DNA from: Rhodospirillales bacterium
GTDB taxonomy: Bacteria; Pseudomonadota; Alphaproteobacteria; Rhodospirillales; Magnetospirillaceae
NCBI GenBank assembly: GCA_014380005.1
Contig: JACMKT010000156.1
Span: forward strand, 1 to 40,964
Length of the DNA: 40,964 nucleotides
Reading direction: 5' to 3'
The translations under genes and the position numbers were made by a program. The first letter of the stretch is position 1. Every line of letters starts with the position of its first letter. The notes below the pieces were generated by a model. The model saw nothing but the letters and a program-made list of their open reading frames with translations, was not told where the DNA came from and ran no database searches. Shown piece after piece: positions 1-7,862 of this stretch.

Positions 1-271
1 CCGCTCGCTGTTCGAAGCGCTGGAAACGTCGGAACAATTCCTCCGCCTGTTGGACCTGACCAACGTGGCCGAAGGTGTACAGATTTTCATCGGCTCGGAA
101 AACGAGCTGTTCGGCGTCACCGGCTGTTCCATGATCGTCGCTCCCTATCGCGACTCACGGGAACAGATCATCGGCGCCATCGGCGTGATTGGGCCGCAGC
201 GGCTCAATTTCGCCCGCATTATTCCCATGGTCGACTACACCGCCAAGGTGGTCGGACGGTTGATCGGATAA
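1..271 (+). CDS. hrcA: Heat-inducible transcription repressor HrcA (3' end only)
   Basis: Open from the left edge in the frame starting at base 2; about 89 C-terminal residues are present. HrcA is the cytoplasmic repressor that binds CIRCE operators in front of heat-shock genes. The visible part holds the hallmark C-terminal motifs: a GSENEL stretch, a VAPYRDS stretch, GVIGPQRLNFARIIP and the final VDYTAKVV segment. The stop is followed 23 bases later by grpE on the same strand, the usual hrcA-grpE arrangement. The start, the DNA-binding domain and any CIRCE element lie outside the window, so regulation cannot be read here. Confidence 0.95.
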   Translation, partial: RSLFEALETSEQFLRLLDLTNVAEGVQIFIGSENELFGVTGCSMIVAPYRDSREQIIGAIGVIGPQRLNFARIIPMVDYTAKVVGRLIG

Positions 272-294
272 CTCAAGCAAGAGAAAGAGACCAC

Positions 295-894
295 ATGACC
301 CAGGATCCGCAGAACGAGCAGACGCCCGAGCCTCAGACCGATGATGTTGTCGCCGAACAGGCGCCGGGTGCTGCCGAACAGGTCGCTGGCCGCGTTGCCG
401 AGTTGGAGGCTGAGGTCGCCAAGCTCAAGAACGAAGTGCTGTACGCCAAGGCCGAAACCGAAAACGTGCGCCGCCGCCTTGAGCAGCAGGCCGAAGATCG
501 CGGCAAGTATGCCGTGTCCAACATCGCCAAGGACGTCTTGAGCGTGGCCGACAATCTGCGCCGCGCCCTGGATTCCGTGCCGCCCGCCGCCCGCGAAGGC
601 AACGACATCGCCAACACTCTGACCGTGGGTGTGGAGCTGACCGAGCGCGAGCTGCTGAACACCTTCGAGCGTTACGGCATCCGCCTGATCGAGGCCCACG
701 GCACCCGCTTTGACCCCAATGTGCATCAGGCCATGATGGAGATGGAAGACACCACCCAGCCGGAAGGCACCGTGGTGCTGGTCATGCAGTCGGGTTACAT
801 GATCCACGACCGCCTGCTGCGCCCGGCTTTGGTCGGCATTTCCAAGGGCGGCCCCAAGGTGGCCCCGGGCGAACAGGTCGATACCAAGGCTTAG
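295..894 (+). CDS. grpE: Nucleotide exchange factor GrpE
   Basis: Co-chaperone that releases ADP from DnaK in the cytoplasmic DnaK-DnaJ-GrpE folding machine. The 199 residues have an acidic, Gln/Pro-rich N-terminus (about 1-30), a long charged helix predicted as coiled coil (about 35-75), and the C-terminal beta-domain with the GrpE signature FDPNVHQAM at 139-147. Length is normal for the family. The ATG at 295 is preceded by a purine-rich stretch and lies just after hrcA, so the two are probably cotranscribed. It faces dapB, with a palindrome between the two stops. dnaJ appears only at the far right edge, on the other strand. Confidence 0.96.
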   Translation: MTQDPQNEQTPEPQTDDVVAEQAPGAAEQVAGRVAELEAEVAKLKNEVLYAKAETENVRRRLEQQAEDRGKYAVSNIAKDVLSVADNLRRALDSVPPAAREGNDIANTLTVGVELTERELLNTFERYGIRLIEAHGTRFDPNVHQAMMEMEDTTQPEGTVVLVMQSGYMIHDRLLRPALVGISKGGPKVAPGEQVDTKA

Positions 895-904
895 GCTTAC
901 CTAG

Positions 905-934
905 CCCCTCCCCCCTCGCAAGGGGGGCGAGGGG
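905..934. terminator. Palindrome between convergent grpE and dapB
   Basis: A C-rich left arm (CCCCTC then a C run) pairs with a G run ending GAGGGG, with one bulge and a short loop. It lies 10 bases after the grpE stop and 4 bases from the dapB stop. There is no long T run on either side, so it is a possible bidirectional stem-loop terminator rather than a textbook intrinsic one. Confidence 0.55.
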
Positions 935-938
935 TTGG

Positions 939-1736
939 TTAAAGCCCCAAAACGTCGCGCATGGTGTACAGGCCCGGCGGCTTGCCCTTGGCCCACAGGG
1001 CGGCGCGCACGGCGCCCTTGGCGAAGACGGCGCGGCTGGAGGCCTTGTGGGTCAGTTCCACCCGTTCGCCATCGGTGGCGAACATGACGGTGTGATCGCC
1101 GACCACGTCGCCGCCGCGCAGGGTGGCGAAGCCAATTTCGCCCCTGGGTCGGGCGCCGGGATGGCCGTCACGGGATTTGCACCACACGCTGTCCAGGGGC
1201 ACGCCCCGGCCAGCGGCGGCGGCGCGGCCCAGGCCCAAGGCGGTGCCCGAGGGGGCGTCCACCTTGTGGCGGTGGTGCATCTCGACGATTTCCAGATCGT
1301 AATCGTCGCCCAGAATGGCGGCGGCCCGTTCGGTCAGGGCCATCAGCAAATTCACGCCGACACTGTAATTGGGGGCGTAGACGATGGCGGTGCGATCGGC
1401 GGCCTTGCGCAGTTCGGCCTCGTCATCCTTGGACAGGCCGGTGGTGCCGATTACTAGAATTTTGCCGGTCTCGGCGGCGAAGGCGGCATTAGCCAAGGTG
1501 GCGGCGGGTGAGGTGAAGTCGATGATGGCATCGGCGGTGTCGAACAGTGTGCGCGGGTCGTCGCCCACCAGTACGTTCATGGCGCCGCGCCCGATCAGCT
1601 CGCCCACATCGCGGCCAATGGTATCGCCGCCGGGGCGCCCGGTGCCGCCGGCCAGAATGGCGCCGTCGGAATCCAGCACGGCGTTGACCAGCATGCGGCC
1701 CATGCGGCCATTGCAGCCGACGATTCCGATCTTCAT
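939..1736 (-). CDS. dapB: 4-hydroxy-tetrahydrodipicolinate reductase DapB
   Basis: NAD(P)H-dependent reductase of the lysine/diaminopimelate pathway, making tetrahydrodipicolinate for lysine and peptidoglycan. The 265 residues begin with a Rossmann dinucleotide motif GCNGRMG (7-13). The catalytic block EMHHRHKVDAPSGTA (152-166) contains the His pair 154/155 and Lys158 matching the known active site. Length is typical. The ATG at 1736 has a GGAG upstream and lies 13 bases after the rsmD stop, so it is the last gene of the puuD-rluB-rsmD-dapB run. In related genomes dapB often follows dnaJ; here it faces grpE instead. Confidence 0.97.
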   Translation of the reverse strand: MKIGIVGCNGRMGRMLVNAVLDSDGAILAGGTGRPGGDTIGRDVGELIGRGAMNVLVGDDPRTLFDTADAIIDFTSPAATLANAAFAAETGKILVIGTTGLSKDDEAELRKAADRTAIVYAPNYSVGVNLLMALTERAAAILGDDYDLEIVEMHHRHKVDAPSGTALGLGRAAAAGRGVPLDSVWCKSRDGHPGARPRGEIGFATLRGGDVVGDHTVMFATDGERVELTHKASSRAVFAKGAVRAALWAKGKPPGLYTMRDVLGL

Positions 1737-1749
1737 TTCGCTAACTCCG

Positions 1750-2304
1750 TTAATCCGGCTGGAATGTTACGAAAACCAGCCGCGCCGCGCCATAGGTGCG
1801 TTCGTCCACAATGGTGAAACCGGCGGGCGGAGCGAATGCCTCCTTGGCCGCCACTTCCACCACCGCCAGTGCGCCCGGCGCCAGCCAGCCTTGCCGCGCC
1901 AGACCCGCCAGACAGGGGGCGGACAGGTCCAGATTATAGGGCGCATCCACCAGGGCCAGGGTGCAGGGTTGCTTGGCTAAAGGCGGCTTGGTGGCGTCCG
2001 TGCGCAGCACCTGGGTGCGCGCCTCTTCCCTCACCAGGGCCACATTGGCTTTGATGGCGGCCAGGGAGTCCGGGTGCATTTCCAGGAAGGTGGCATGGGC
2101 GGCGCCGCGCGACAGTGCCTCCAGCCCCAGCGCGCCCGAGCCGGCGAAGGCGTCCACCACCACGGCCTCATCCAATTCCACATGGGCGGAATGGGCCAGG
2201 ATGTTGAACAGCGCTTCCCGCGCCCGGTCGGCAGTGGGCCGCGCCACCCGGCCGGGCGGAGCGGTCAGGCGCCGTCCCTTATCTTTTCCGCCGACGATCC
2301 GCAT
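1750..2304 (-). CDS. rsmD: 16S rRNA (guanine(966)-N(2))-methyltransferase RsmD
   Basis: SAM-dependent methyltransferase that modifies G966 of 16S rRNA during 30S assembly. The 184 residues start MRIVGGKDKGRRL, followed by RPTADRAREALFNIL, both typical of RsmD. The SAM-binding motif DAFAGSGALG is at 51-60. The catalytic motif IV, normally DPPY/DPPF, reads DAPY at 120-123, so the first Pro is Ala; this still fits the fold but is unusual. The start codon lies 2 bases after the rluB stop, and the first seven codons are duplicated just upstream inside the rluB tail. Confidence 0.93.
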   Translation of the reverse strand: MRIVGGKDKGRRLTAPPGRVARPTADRAREALFNILAHSAHVELDEAVVVDAFAGSGALGLEALSRGAAHATFLEMHPDSLAAIKANVALVREEARTQVLRTDATKPPLAKQPCTLALVDAPYNLDLSAPCLAGLARQGWLAPGALAVVEVAAKEAFAPPAGFTIVDERTYGAARLVFVTFQPD

Positions 2305-2336
2305 TTTTACCTTTTCCGCCGACGGTCCACATTTTT
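2283..2336. repeat. Imperfect 26-nt tandem duplication at the rluB/rsmD junction
   Basis: Two 26-base copies, 2283-2308 and 2311-2336, differ at two positions and are separated by 2 bases. On the minus strand each reads AAAAATG followed by codons close to the rsmD start. The downstream copy is the genuine rsmD start and also contains most of the rluB stop. The upstream copy is read in the rluB frame as the last residues of RluB. Confidence 0.85.
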
Positions 2337-3800
2337 CGCCTTCGGCTTGTCGGTGGTCTTGGTGTCGGGACGTTTGTCGCCATCGCCACGGGTCGGACGC
2401 TTGTCGCCATCGGCGCGGGCCGAACGTTTGTCGCCATCGGCACGAGCCGGACGCTTGTCGCCATCGGCGCGGGCGGGGCGCTTGTCGCCATCGCCACGGG
2501 CGGGACGCTTGTCACCGTCGGCACGGGCCGGGGGCTTGTCGCCATCGGCACGGGCGGGGCGCTTGTCGCCGTCGGCACGCACCGGACGCTTGTCACCATC
2601 GGCGCGGGCGGGCCGCTTGTCGCTGTCGGCACGGGCGGGACGCTTGTCACCATCGGCACGGGCCGGGCGCTTATCGGCATCGGCACGCACCGGGCGCTTA
2701 TCGCCCTCGGCACGGGCGGGGCGCTTGTCGCCATCGGCGCGGGCGGGGCGCTTATCGCCATCAGCACGGGCCGGACGCTTGTCGCTGACCTTGGGCTGTG
2801 ACACCTCGATCTCAAAATCATCGTCATCATCATCGTCGCGCTTGCGCGTCGGACGGATGACCTTCTTCGGACCCTCAGCACGACCACCCTCGATGCGGTG
2901 ATCGCGGAACGGGTTTTCCTTGCCGCCGGCGGTGGCCGTGCGGCCACCCTTGCGGGCGCCGGGCTTGTGGGGCAGCACCGGGCTGGTGTCGATCTCGGCC
3001 TTGGCCCATTTGGAATCGGCCAGGCCCAGTTGTTCCTTGAACACCTTGCCCGGCACTTCCTCGACCTCGCCTTCGCCCAGATTGCCCAGTTGGAACGGGC
3101 CATAGGCGACGCGGATCAGGCGCATGACCGGCCAGCCCAGATAGTCGAAGACGCGGCGGACTTCGCGGTTCTTGCCTTCCTTGATGGACACCGTCACCCA
3201 GGCGTTGGAGCCTTTCTGGCGCTCCAGCACGGCCTTGATTTCGCCATAGACCACGTCGTCGATGGTGACGCCCTTTTCCAGCGCCAGCAGCTTTTCCGGG
3301 TCGACCTCGCCATGGACGCGCACGCGGTAGCGGCGCACCCAGGTGTTGGCGGGCAGCTCCAGGCGGCGGGCCAGCTCGCCGTCATTGGTCAGCAGCAGCA
3401 GGCCTTCCGAGGCATAATCCAGCCGGCCCACGGAAATCACCCGCGGCATGTCGGCGGGCAGCTTCTGGAACACGGTGGCGCGGCCTTCGGGGTCCTTATG
3501 GGTGGTCATCAGGCCGGCGGGCTTGTTGTAACGCCACACGCGGGTGCGCTCGGGCTCGGCGATGGGCTTGCCGTCCACCACGATCAGGTCTTCCGGCACC
3601 ACCAGCAGCGCGGGGGTGTTCAGTTTCGAGCCGTTCACCGTCACGCGGCCCTCGGCGATCAGCTTTTCGGCATCGCGGCGCGAGCACACACCGGCCCGGG
3701 CCAGCCGCTTGGCGATGCGTTCGCCCAGCTTGTCGGTAATGGCGTCAGCGCCGATGGCGGCAGCGGGGGGCGCGCCCTTGTCTTCAGTCTCGTCGGTCAT
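2307..3800 (-). CDS. rluB: Pseudouridine synthase RluB/RsuA family with long repetitive C-terminal tail
   Basis: Isomerises uridine to pseudouridine in rRNA; RluB-type enzymes act on 23S rRNA near the peptidyl-transferase centre. Of 497 residues, an S4 RNA-binding domain spans about 25-75. The RsuA/RluB catalytic domain follows, with GRLDYASEG at 125-133 (Asp128 is the predicted nucleophile) and a KEGKNREVRR stretch. The catalytic part ends near residue 260. After it come a basic linker, a run of seven Asp near 320, and 15 consecutive copies of a 9-residue unit (consensus DKRPARADG) to near the end. Such tails are known in alphaproteobacterial RluB and are probably disordered, RNA-contacting extensions. 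The start overlaps the upstream amidotransferase stop by 4 bases (ATGA). Confidence 0.93.
   Translation of the reverse strand: MTDETEDKGAPPAAAIGADAITDKLGERIAKRLARAGVCSRRDAEKLIAEGRVTVNGSKLNTPALLVVPEDLIVVDGKPIAEPERTRVWRYNKPAGLMTTHKDPEGRATVFQKLPADMPRVISVGRLDYASEGLLLLTNDGELARRLELPANTWVRRYRVRVHGEVDPEKLLALEKGVTIDDVVYGEIKAVLERQKGSNAWVTVSIKEGKNREVRRVFDYLGWPVMRLIRVAYGPFQLGNLGEGEVEEVPGKVFKEQLGLADSKWAKAEIDTSPVLPHKPGARKGGRTATAGGKENPFRDHRIEGGRAEGPKKVIRPTRKRDDDDDDDFEIEVSQPKVSDKRPARADGDKRPARADGDKRPARAEGDKRPVRADADKRPARADGDKRPARADSDKRPARADGDKRPVRADGDKRPARADGDKPPARADGDKRPARGDGDKRPARADGDKRPARADGDKRSARADGDKRPTRGDGDKRPDTKTTDKPKAKNVDRRRKR
2379..2783 (-). repeat. Coding minisatellite, 15 x 27 nt, in rluB
   Basis: Fifteen contiguous in-frame 27-base units encode the consensus DKRPARADG. 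Variants include PV for PA, GD for AD, A or S for the last G, and KPP for KRP. A degenerate sixteenth unit (DKRPDTKTT) follows. Synonymous drift between copies (GCC/GCG, GAC/GAT) shows the array is not brand new. Unit number is likely to vary between strains without shifting the frame. Confidence 0.95.
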
Positions 3801-4513
3801 GCCGTGCAGGCCTTTATAAAAGCGCGATAGAGCGCGGCGTCAGCCGCGCTGATGGTGAATTCTGGGTGCCATTGTACACCCATGCAGAACTCACGTGTCG
3901 GATCCTCGATGGCTTCGATCACGCCGTCCGAGGCCATGGCGCTGACCATGCAGCCGGGAGCCACATCCTTGACCGCCTGATGGTGGGCGCTGTTCACCGG
4001 GATGCGGTTGGTACCGGCGATGGCGGCCAGCTTCGATCCGGCGACCAGCTCGACCTCATGGCCGGGCTCGTCGCGCGGGTTGGGCTGTTCATGGGCCAGA
4101 CACGCGGCCACTTCATCGGGGATATGCTGGATCAAACTGCCGCCCAGGGCCACGTTCAGCAATTGCTGGCCGCCGCAAATGCCCAGGATGGGCATGTCGC
4201 GCGCCAATGCGCCGCGCACCATGGCCAGCTCGAATTGGGTGCGCCGGGTCTTCAGCTTGACCGTGGCGTGGCGGCTGGCGGCACCGAACAACGCCGGATC
4301 CACGTCGAAGGCGCCACCGGTGACGATCAGGCCATGGATGCGCTCCAGATAGGATTCGGCCAATTCCGGTTCGTGGGGCAGCGGCAGCGGCAAGCCGCCG
4401 GCTTGGACCACGGCGCCGCAATAATTCTGGCGCAGGGCGTACCACGGGAATTTGGAATAGCCGCCGGGCTCTTCGGAATCCAGGGTGATGCCGATGACGG
4501 GACGCGTGGTCAT
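3797..4513 (-). CDS. Class I glutamine amidotransferase-like hydrolase (PuuD/gamma-glutamyl-GABA hydrolase family)
   Basis: Probable cytoplasmic amidase that hydrolyses gamma-glutamyl amides, as PuuD does in putrescine breakdown. The 238 residues carry the nucleophile elbow GICGGQQLLN with Cys113, an N-terminal GLIVTGG strand-loop, and the His/Glu of the triad in VQWHPE (His216, Glu218). This matches the peptidase C26 family. No other polyamine genes are nearby, so the substrate is inferred from family only. It is first in a minus-strand run: its TGA overlaps the rluB ATG by 4 bases, implying translational coupling. About 70 bases separate it from the divergent tadA, so a promoter pair probably sits there. 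Confidence 0.85.
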   Translation of the reverse strand: MTTRPVIGITLDSEEPGGYSKFPWYALRQNYCGAVVQAGGLPLPLPHEPELAESYLERIHGLIVTGGAFDVDPALFGAASRHATVKLKTRRTQFELAMVRGALARDMPILGICGGQQLLNVALGGSLIQHIPDEVAACLAHEQPNPRDEPGHEVELVAGSKLAAIAGTNRIPVNSAHHQAVKDVAPGCMVSAMASDGVIEAIEDPTREFCMGVQWHPEFTISAADAALYRAFIKACTA

Positions 4514-4582
4514 GGTGGTGATCCTCTCTGGGGGTTCGTATAGAACCCTGTCTTCGCGCTAGCAATGTGTTAGATCGTAGGC

Positions 4583-5023
4583 ATGACCGATTTCATGGCC
4601 CATGCCCTGACCGAAGCCCGCTCTGCCGCCCTGCGCGGCGAGGTGCCGGTGGGCGCGATTGTGGTCAGGGAGGGCCGGATCATCGCGAGCGTCGGCAATC
4701 GGGTCGAGGAATTGAACGACCCCACCGCTCACGCGGAAATGCTGGCCCTGCGCGCGGCGGCCAGCCAATTGGGCCAGACCCGGCTGGAGGGCTGCGATTT
4801 GTACGTCACCCTGGAGCCCTGCCCCATGTGTGCCGCCGCCATCAGTCTGGCCCGCATCCGCCGGCTGTTTTTTGCCGCCTATGACCCCAAGGGCGGCGGC
4901 GTCGAACATGGCGCCAAGGTCTATGACCACGCCACCTGTCATCACCGTCCCGAAGTGGTGGGCGGATTGGGCGAAAGCGCGGCGGCGGAGCTGCTCAAGG
5001 GTTTTTTCCGCGAGCGCCGGTAA
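4583..5023 (+). CDS. tadA: tRNA-specific adenosine deaminase TadA
   Basis: Zinc enzyme converting A34 to inosine in the anticodon of tRNA-Arg(ACG). The 146 residues show the deaminase motifs: HAE with His50 as zinc ligand and Glu52 as proton shuttle, and PCPMC with Cys80 and Cys83 as the remaining zinc ligands. The family length fits. The ATG at 4583 gives the expected N-terminus; a Met six codons later would also be possible. The gene is transcribed away from the amidotransferase and is followed 65 bases later by the CMD-family gene on the same strand. Confidence 0.94.
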   Translation: MTDFMAHALTEARSAALRGEVPVGAIVVREGRIIASVGNRVEELNDPTAHAEMLALRAAASQLGQTRLEGCDLYVTLEPCPMCAAAISLARIRRLFFAAYDPKGGGVEHGAKVYDHATCHHRPEVVGGLGESAAAELLKGFFRERR

Positions 5024-5088
5024 CTCGCCCCTTCACAAACATTAGAATGTACTTATATTAAATCCAGCTCATTGGACGGAGTTGGATC

Positions 5089-5448
5089 ATGTCTCACGAT
5101 TGGCCGGGCACGGCGAAGGAACTCTCGGGTTTGATCGGCCAGTTGCGCGGCGGTATCCCCGAAGTGATGAAGGGCTTTTCCGCCATGGCCAAGGCCGCCG
5201 GCGCCGAAGGGGCGCTGGACGCCAAGACCAAGGAATTGGTGGCCCTGGGCATCGCCATCGCGGCGCGCTGCGACGGCTGCATCGCCTTTCACACCCGCAC
5301 CGCCCGCGAATTGGGCACGACGCGCGAAGAACTCATGGAGGTGGCGGGCATGGCCATCTATATGGGCGGCGGCCCGTCGCTGATGTATGGCGCCTTGGCG
5401 TTGCAGGCCTATGACCAGCATGTGGCTGGGGTGGTTCCGGCGGAATAA
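5089..5448 (+). CDS. Carboxymuconolactone decarboxylase (CMD/AhpD-like) family protein
   Basis: A 119-residue single-domain CMD-fold protein. The diagnostic motif is CDGCIAFH, with Cys61, Cys64 and His68, the peroxidatic-type CxxCxxxH seen in AhpD-like members. Because the Cys pair is present, a thiol peroxidase or disulfide reductase role is more likely than true carboxymuconolactone decarboxylation; this is inference from the family. Start at the ATG with a GGAG upstream. It stands alone after tadA with no catabolic genes nearby, and its stop is followed within 7 bases by a long palindrome. Confidence 0.88.
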   Translation: MSHDWPGTAKELSGLIGQLRGGIPEVMKGFSAMAKAAGAEGALDAKTKELVALGIAIAARCDGCIAFHTRTARELGTTREELMEVAGMAIYMGGGPSLMYGALALQAYDQHVAGVVPAE

Positions 5449-5454
5449 AGTGTA

Positions 5455-5554
5455 TTCACCACAAAGACACAAAGGGCACGAAGATGCCTGTCGGATGGCT
5501 GAGCATGTGCCACCCAGCAAAATCGCTTCGTGTTCTTTGTGTCTTTGTGGTGAA
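5455..5554. repeat. Long inverted repeat (family A) between convergent genes
   Basis: Arms 5455-5483 and 5526-5554 are 29 nt each and complementary except for two positions. They enclose a 42-base loop. Each arm is built of short repeated units (CACAAAGA, CACAAAGGG, CACGAAG). The element fills the space between the CMD gene and the GT9 gene and can fold on either strand, so it may terminate transcription both ways. Related copies lie at 22863, 27639 and 39895. Confidence 0.85.
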
Positions 5555-5577
5555 AAACTAAGGTGAGGGCGGGGTCG

Positions 5578-6729
5578 TCAAGCCTCGACGATCCCCCTCA
5601 CCGCCTCCCACACCTGATCCACCGTGATCTCGGCGACGCAGGGGAAGGCGTCTGCGCGGCTGGCGCGTTTGGGGCAGACCCACAGGCAGTGGTAGCATTT
5701 CATCTCGCGGTTCAGGAACGCCGTATGGGCCGGGCGGATTTCTTCCGGGTATGGAACGAAGCTGCCGAAATGGCCGCCGCCGGCCAACAGGACGGTGGGG
5801 GCGCCCACGCCCAAGGCAAGATGGCCGGGGCCGGTGTCGTTGGTGACCACGCAAGCCGCGTGCTTCAACACATCCACCAACTCGCCCAGCTTGAGGGCGC
5901 CGATGGTGTCGATGGCGTTCGCGTCGTTCAGCTCAGTGATGCGCGGCTTGGCGAAGGCTTCCTGGCCGGCGCCGACGAAGACCACCCGCAAACCGGCCTC
6001 CAGGCATTTGCGCGCCACGCCCAGGAACTGGTCGAACGGCCAGCGCCGGCCCGGTTCGTTGGAACCAAAATTCATCACCACGTAAGGCGCCCCTTCGGGC
6101 AGCTTGGGGGCTTGGTCGCGCCACGGGAAGGCCGGCACTTCCGGTTTGTGCTCGCGCCCGGTCAGCTTGGTCAGGAAGGTGAAGTGGCGCAAACCCTCAT
6201 GGGTGGGATAGGCGCCGGTGTCAATCACCTGGGTGGCGCGGCGCAGATACCAGCCATATTCGGCGCGAGTCTTGTCCGTAATGAACGGGGTGCAGACGAT
6301 GCGTTGATCGGCGCGGCTGTGCCACACCAGGGTATCGGCGGTCATCACCTTGCGCATGAACATGTCGCACACGGCCACGCGGAAGCCCTGGCGCCGCACC
6401 CATAGGGCGATCTTCAGGCGGTAGAGCCATTTCTTCTCGAAGGCGTGCTCGTCGATGGTGACCAGATTGAAACCTTCGAACACCTCCGGCCCCAGGCCCT
6501 TCCACGAATGGCAGCCCAGCACGGTGATATGGGATTTTTCCACCCCGAAGGCGGCGGGGTAATGCTCCAGCGCCCGGCGGAACATGACCATGTCGCCGAT
6601 GCCGTCCATGCGCACCACCACCACGCCCTTCTTTGCGCGCGGCGCCGGCCACAGCGCCACCAGGGCGTCGATGGGGCGGAACATCCACCAGCGGCGGCGC
6701 ATGCCGCGCGGGAATAAGGTATCCAGCAC
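5578..6729 (-). CDS. Glycosyltransferase family 9 protein (heptosyltransferase-like), first copy
   Basis: A 383-residue GT-B enzyme of the ADP-heptose:LPS heptosyltransferase family, probably adding a sugar to lipopolysaccharide or another surface glycan on the cytoplasmic face. Motifs seen are the N-terminal VVVRMDGIGDMVMFRRAL and the donor-binding NDTGPGHLALGVGAP near residue 300. A C-terminal cysteine cluster follows (CYHC, CPKR, then PCV), common in this subgroup. The start is a GTG at 6729, two bases after the stop of the second GT9 gene, with a GGGGGA upstream. It is the last gene of a DUF6165-GT9-GT9 operon. Donor and acceptor cannot be told. Confidence 0.85.
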   Translation of the reverse strand: MLDTLFPRGMRRRWWMFRPIDALVALWPAPRAKKGVVVVRMDGIGDMVMFRRALEHYPAAFGVEKSHITVLGCHSWKGLGPEVFEGFNLVTIDEHAFEKKWLYRLKIALWVRRQGFRVAVCDMFMRKVMTADTLVWHSRADQRIVCTPFITDKTRAEYGWYLRRATQVIDTGAYPTHEGLRHFTFLTKLTGREHKPEVPAFPWRDQAPKLPEGAPYVVMNFGSNEPGRRWPFDQFLGVARKCLEAGLRVVFVGAGQEAFAKPRITELNDANAIDTIGALKLGELVDVLKHAACVVTNDTGPGHLALGVGAPTVLLAGGGHFGSFVPYPEEIRPAHTAFLNREMKCYHCLWVCPKRASRADAFPCVAEITVDQVWEAVRGIVEA

Positions 6730-6731
6730 CG

Positions 6732-7847
6732 TTAAGTCCCCCGCGCCATGATATCGGCCACTTGCGTCAGGATGGCGTCAGCATCCAAGGCGGCGACGCA
6801 AGGGTACATACCCCGTTCCGGCGGGAAGCGGCAGGCGCCCAGGCAGCCCTGGCAATCCATGGGCTGATAAAGGAAATGGGCGTTGGCCGGGGTAATTTCG
6901 GCAGCGTAAGGAACGATTTCGTCCACATAGGCGGCCGACGCCAAGCACAGGGTCGGTGCGCCCAAGGCCACTGCCAGATGCATGCAGGCGGTATCGACGC
7001 TGACCACCAGCCGGCAGCCCTGGATGATGCCGGCCAGCCGGTCGAAGGGGGCACCCTCGAATTCCACATGGGGCAAGTCCAGCAGGCGGCGAAATTCGGG
7101 GTTCTTGTCCAGATCGCTGGGATGGCCGGCCAGCTTGACCCGCCAGCCCTCGGGCAAGGCGCGGGCGATGGTTTCCCATAGTTCCGGCGGGCTTTGCTTG
7201 AGCGTTACCGCCGAGAACGGCTGGAACAATACGGTGGGGAACGGCAGTGCCTCGGCGGGCGGGCGTTCTTCCTCGGGTAGCAGCACCAAGGGCGGCGGTG
7301 CGGTGCGACCGGTCAGGAAATCGGCGAAGCGCGACCAGCGCAGCACCTTGTCGGCATGGGCCGGGCCGGAATCGAACAGCTTTGAGTACAGGCGGCGGTT
7401 GGCGGTCAGGCGGCGGCCATGCTTGGCCGACGGACGCGGTTCCATGGCGGCGGTCACAGGCGCCCGGGCGGCGGCCACCAGGAACTCGTCCAGATCGGGA
7501 TGGCGCAGGAAATCCGTGTGCACCACCAGCCGGTAATGGGCGTCGTAGAGGTCGCGCGCCATCTGGCTGCGATAGCCGGGCTGGCGCAGGCGGGAATAGT
7601 CCACCTTGCGCACGCGGATGTCGTTGTGGAACAGGAACGACATTTTGGCGCCGTCGGACCGCAGCAGCACGGTCACCGCCTCACCCGGATGCGCCAGCTC
7701 CAGCAGGCGCGGCAGCACCAGGGCGAACAGGACGGTGTCTCCCAGCCCGCCCGCACTGATCAGCAGTACGCCCTTTGCCGGGCTGGGCCGGCGGCGCAGC
7801 TTTAGGCTTAGGGCCAGGAGCGGATCGAGCAGGCGGTGCAGGCGCAA
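6732..7847 (-). CDS. Glycosyltransferase family 9 protein, second copy
   Basis: A 371-residue GT9/heptosyltransferase-like enzyme paralogous to the downstream gene. It has the N-terminal LLISAGGLGDTVLFALVLP and the donor-site motif SVDTACMHLAVALGAPT. The same kind of C-terminal Cys cluster is present (CQGCLGACRF, then PCV). Start assigned to a TTG at 7847, preceded by GGGAG and lying 15 bases after the DUF6165 stop; the next in-frame starts would truncate the first strand. The two GT9 genes presumably act in sequence on one glycan. The assignment to family is firm; the sugar is unknown. Confidence 0.84.
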   Translation of the reverse strand: MRLHRLLDPLLALSLKLRRRPSPAKGVLLISAGGLGDTVLFALVLPRLLELAHPGEAVTVLLRSDGAKMSFLFHNDIRVRKVDYSRLRQPGYRSQMARDLYDAHYRLVVHTDFLRHPDLDEFLVAAARAPVTAAMEPRPSAKHGRRLTANRRLYSKLFDSGPAHADKVLRWSRFADFLTGRTAPPPLVLLPEEERPPAEALPFPTVLFQPFSAVTLKQSPPELWETIARALPEGWRVKLAGHPSDLDKNPEFRRLLDLPHVEFEGAPFDRLAGIIQGCRLVVSVDTACMHLAVALGAPTLCLASAAYVDEIVPYAAEITPANAHFLYQPMDCQGCLGACRFPPERGMYPCVAALDADAILTQVADIMARGT

Positions 7848-7862
7848 CGGCTTACGCTCCCG

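Noticed and set aside
2379..2783. Regular 27-nt repeats that could be read as a CRISPR array
   Set aside because: Units are contiguous with no spacers, in frame with rluB, and vary by codon changes; there are no cas genes.
2074..2901. Long plus-strand frames with Ser-Ala-Arg-Ala-Gly repeats opposite rluB
   Set aside because: They mirror the 27-nt coding array of rluB. The minus-strand frame has the S4 and catalytic domains, so the plus frames are shadows.
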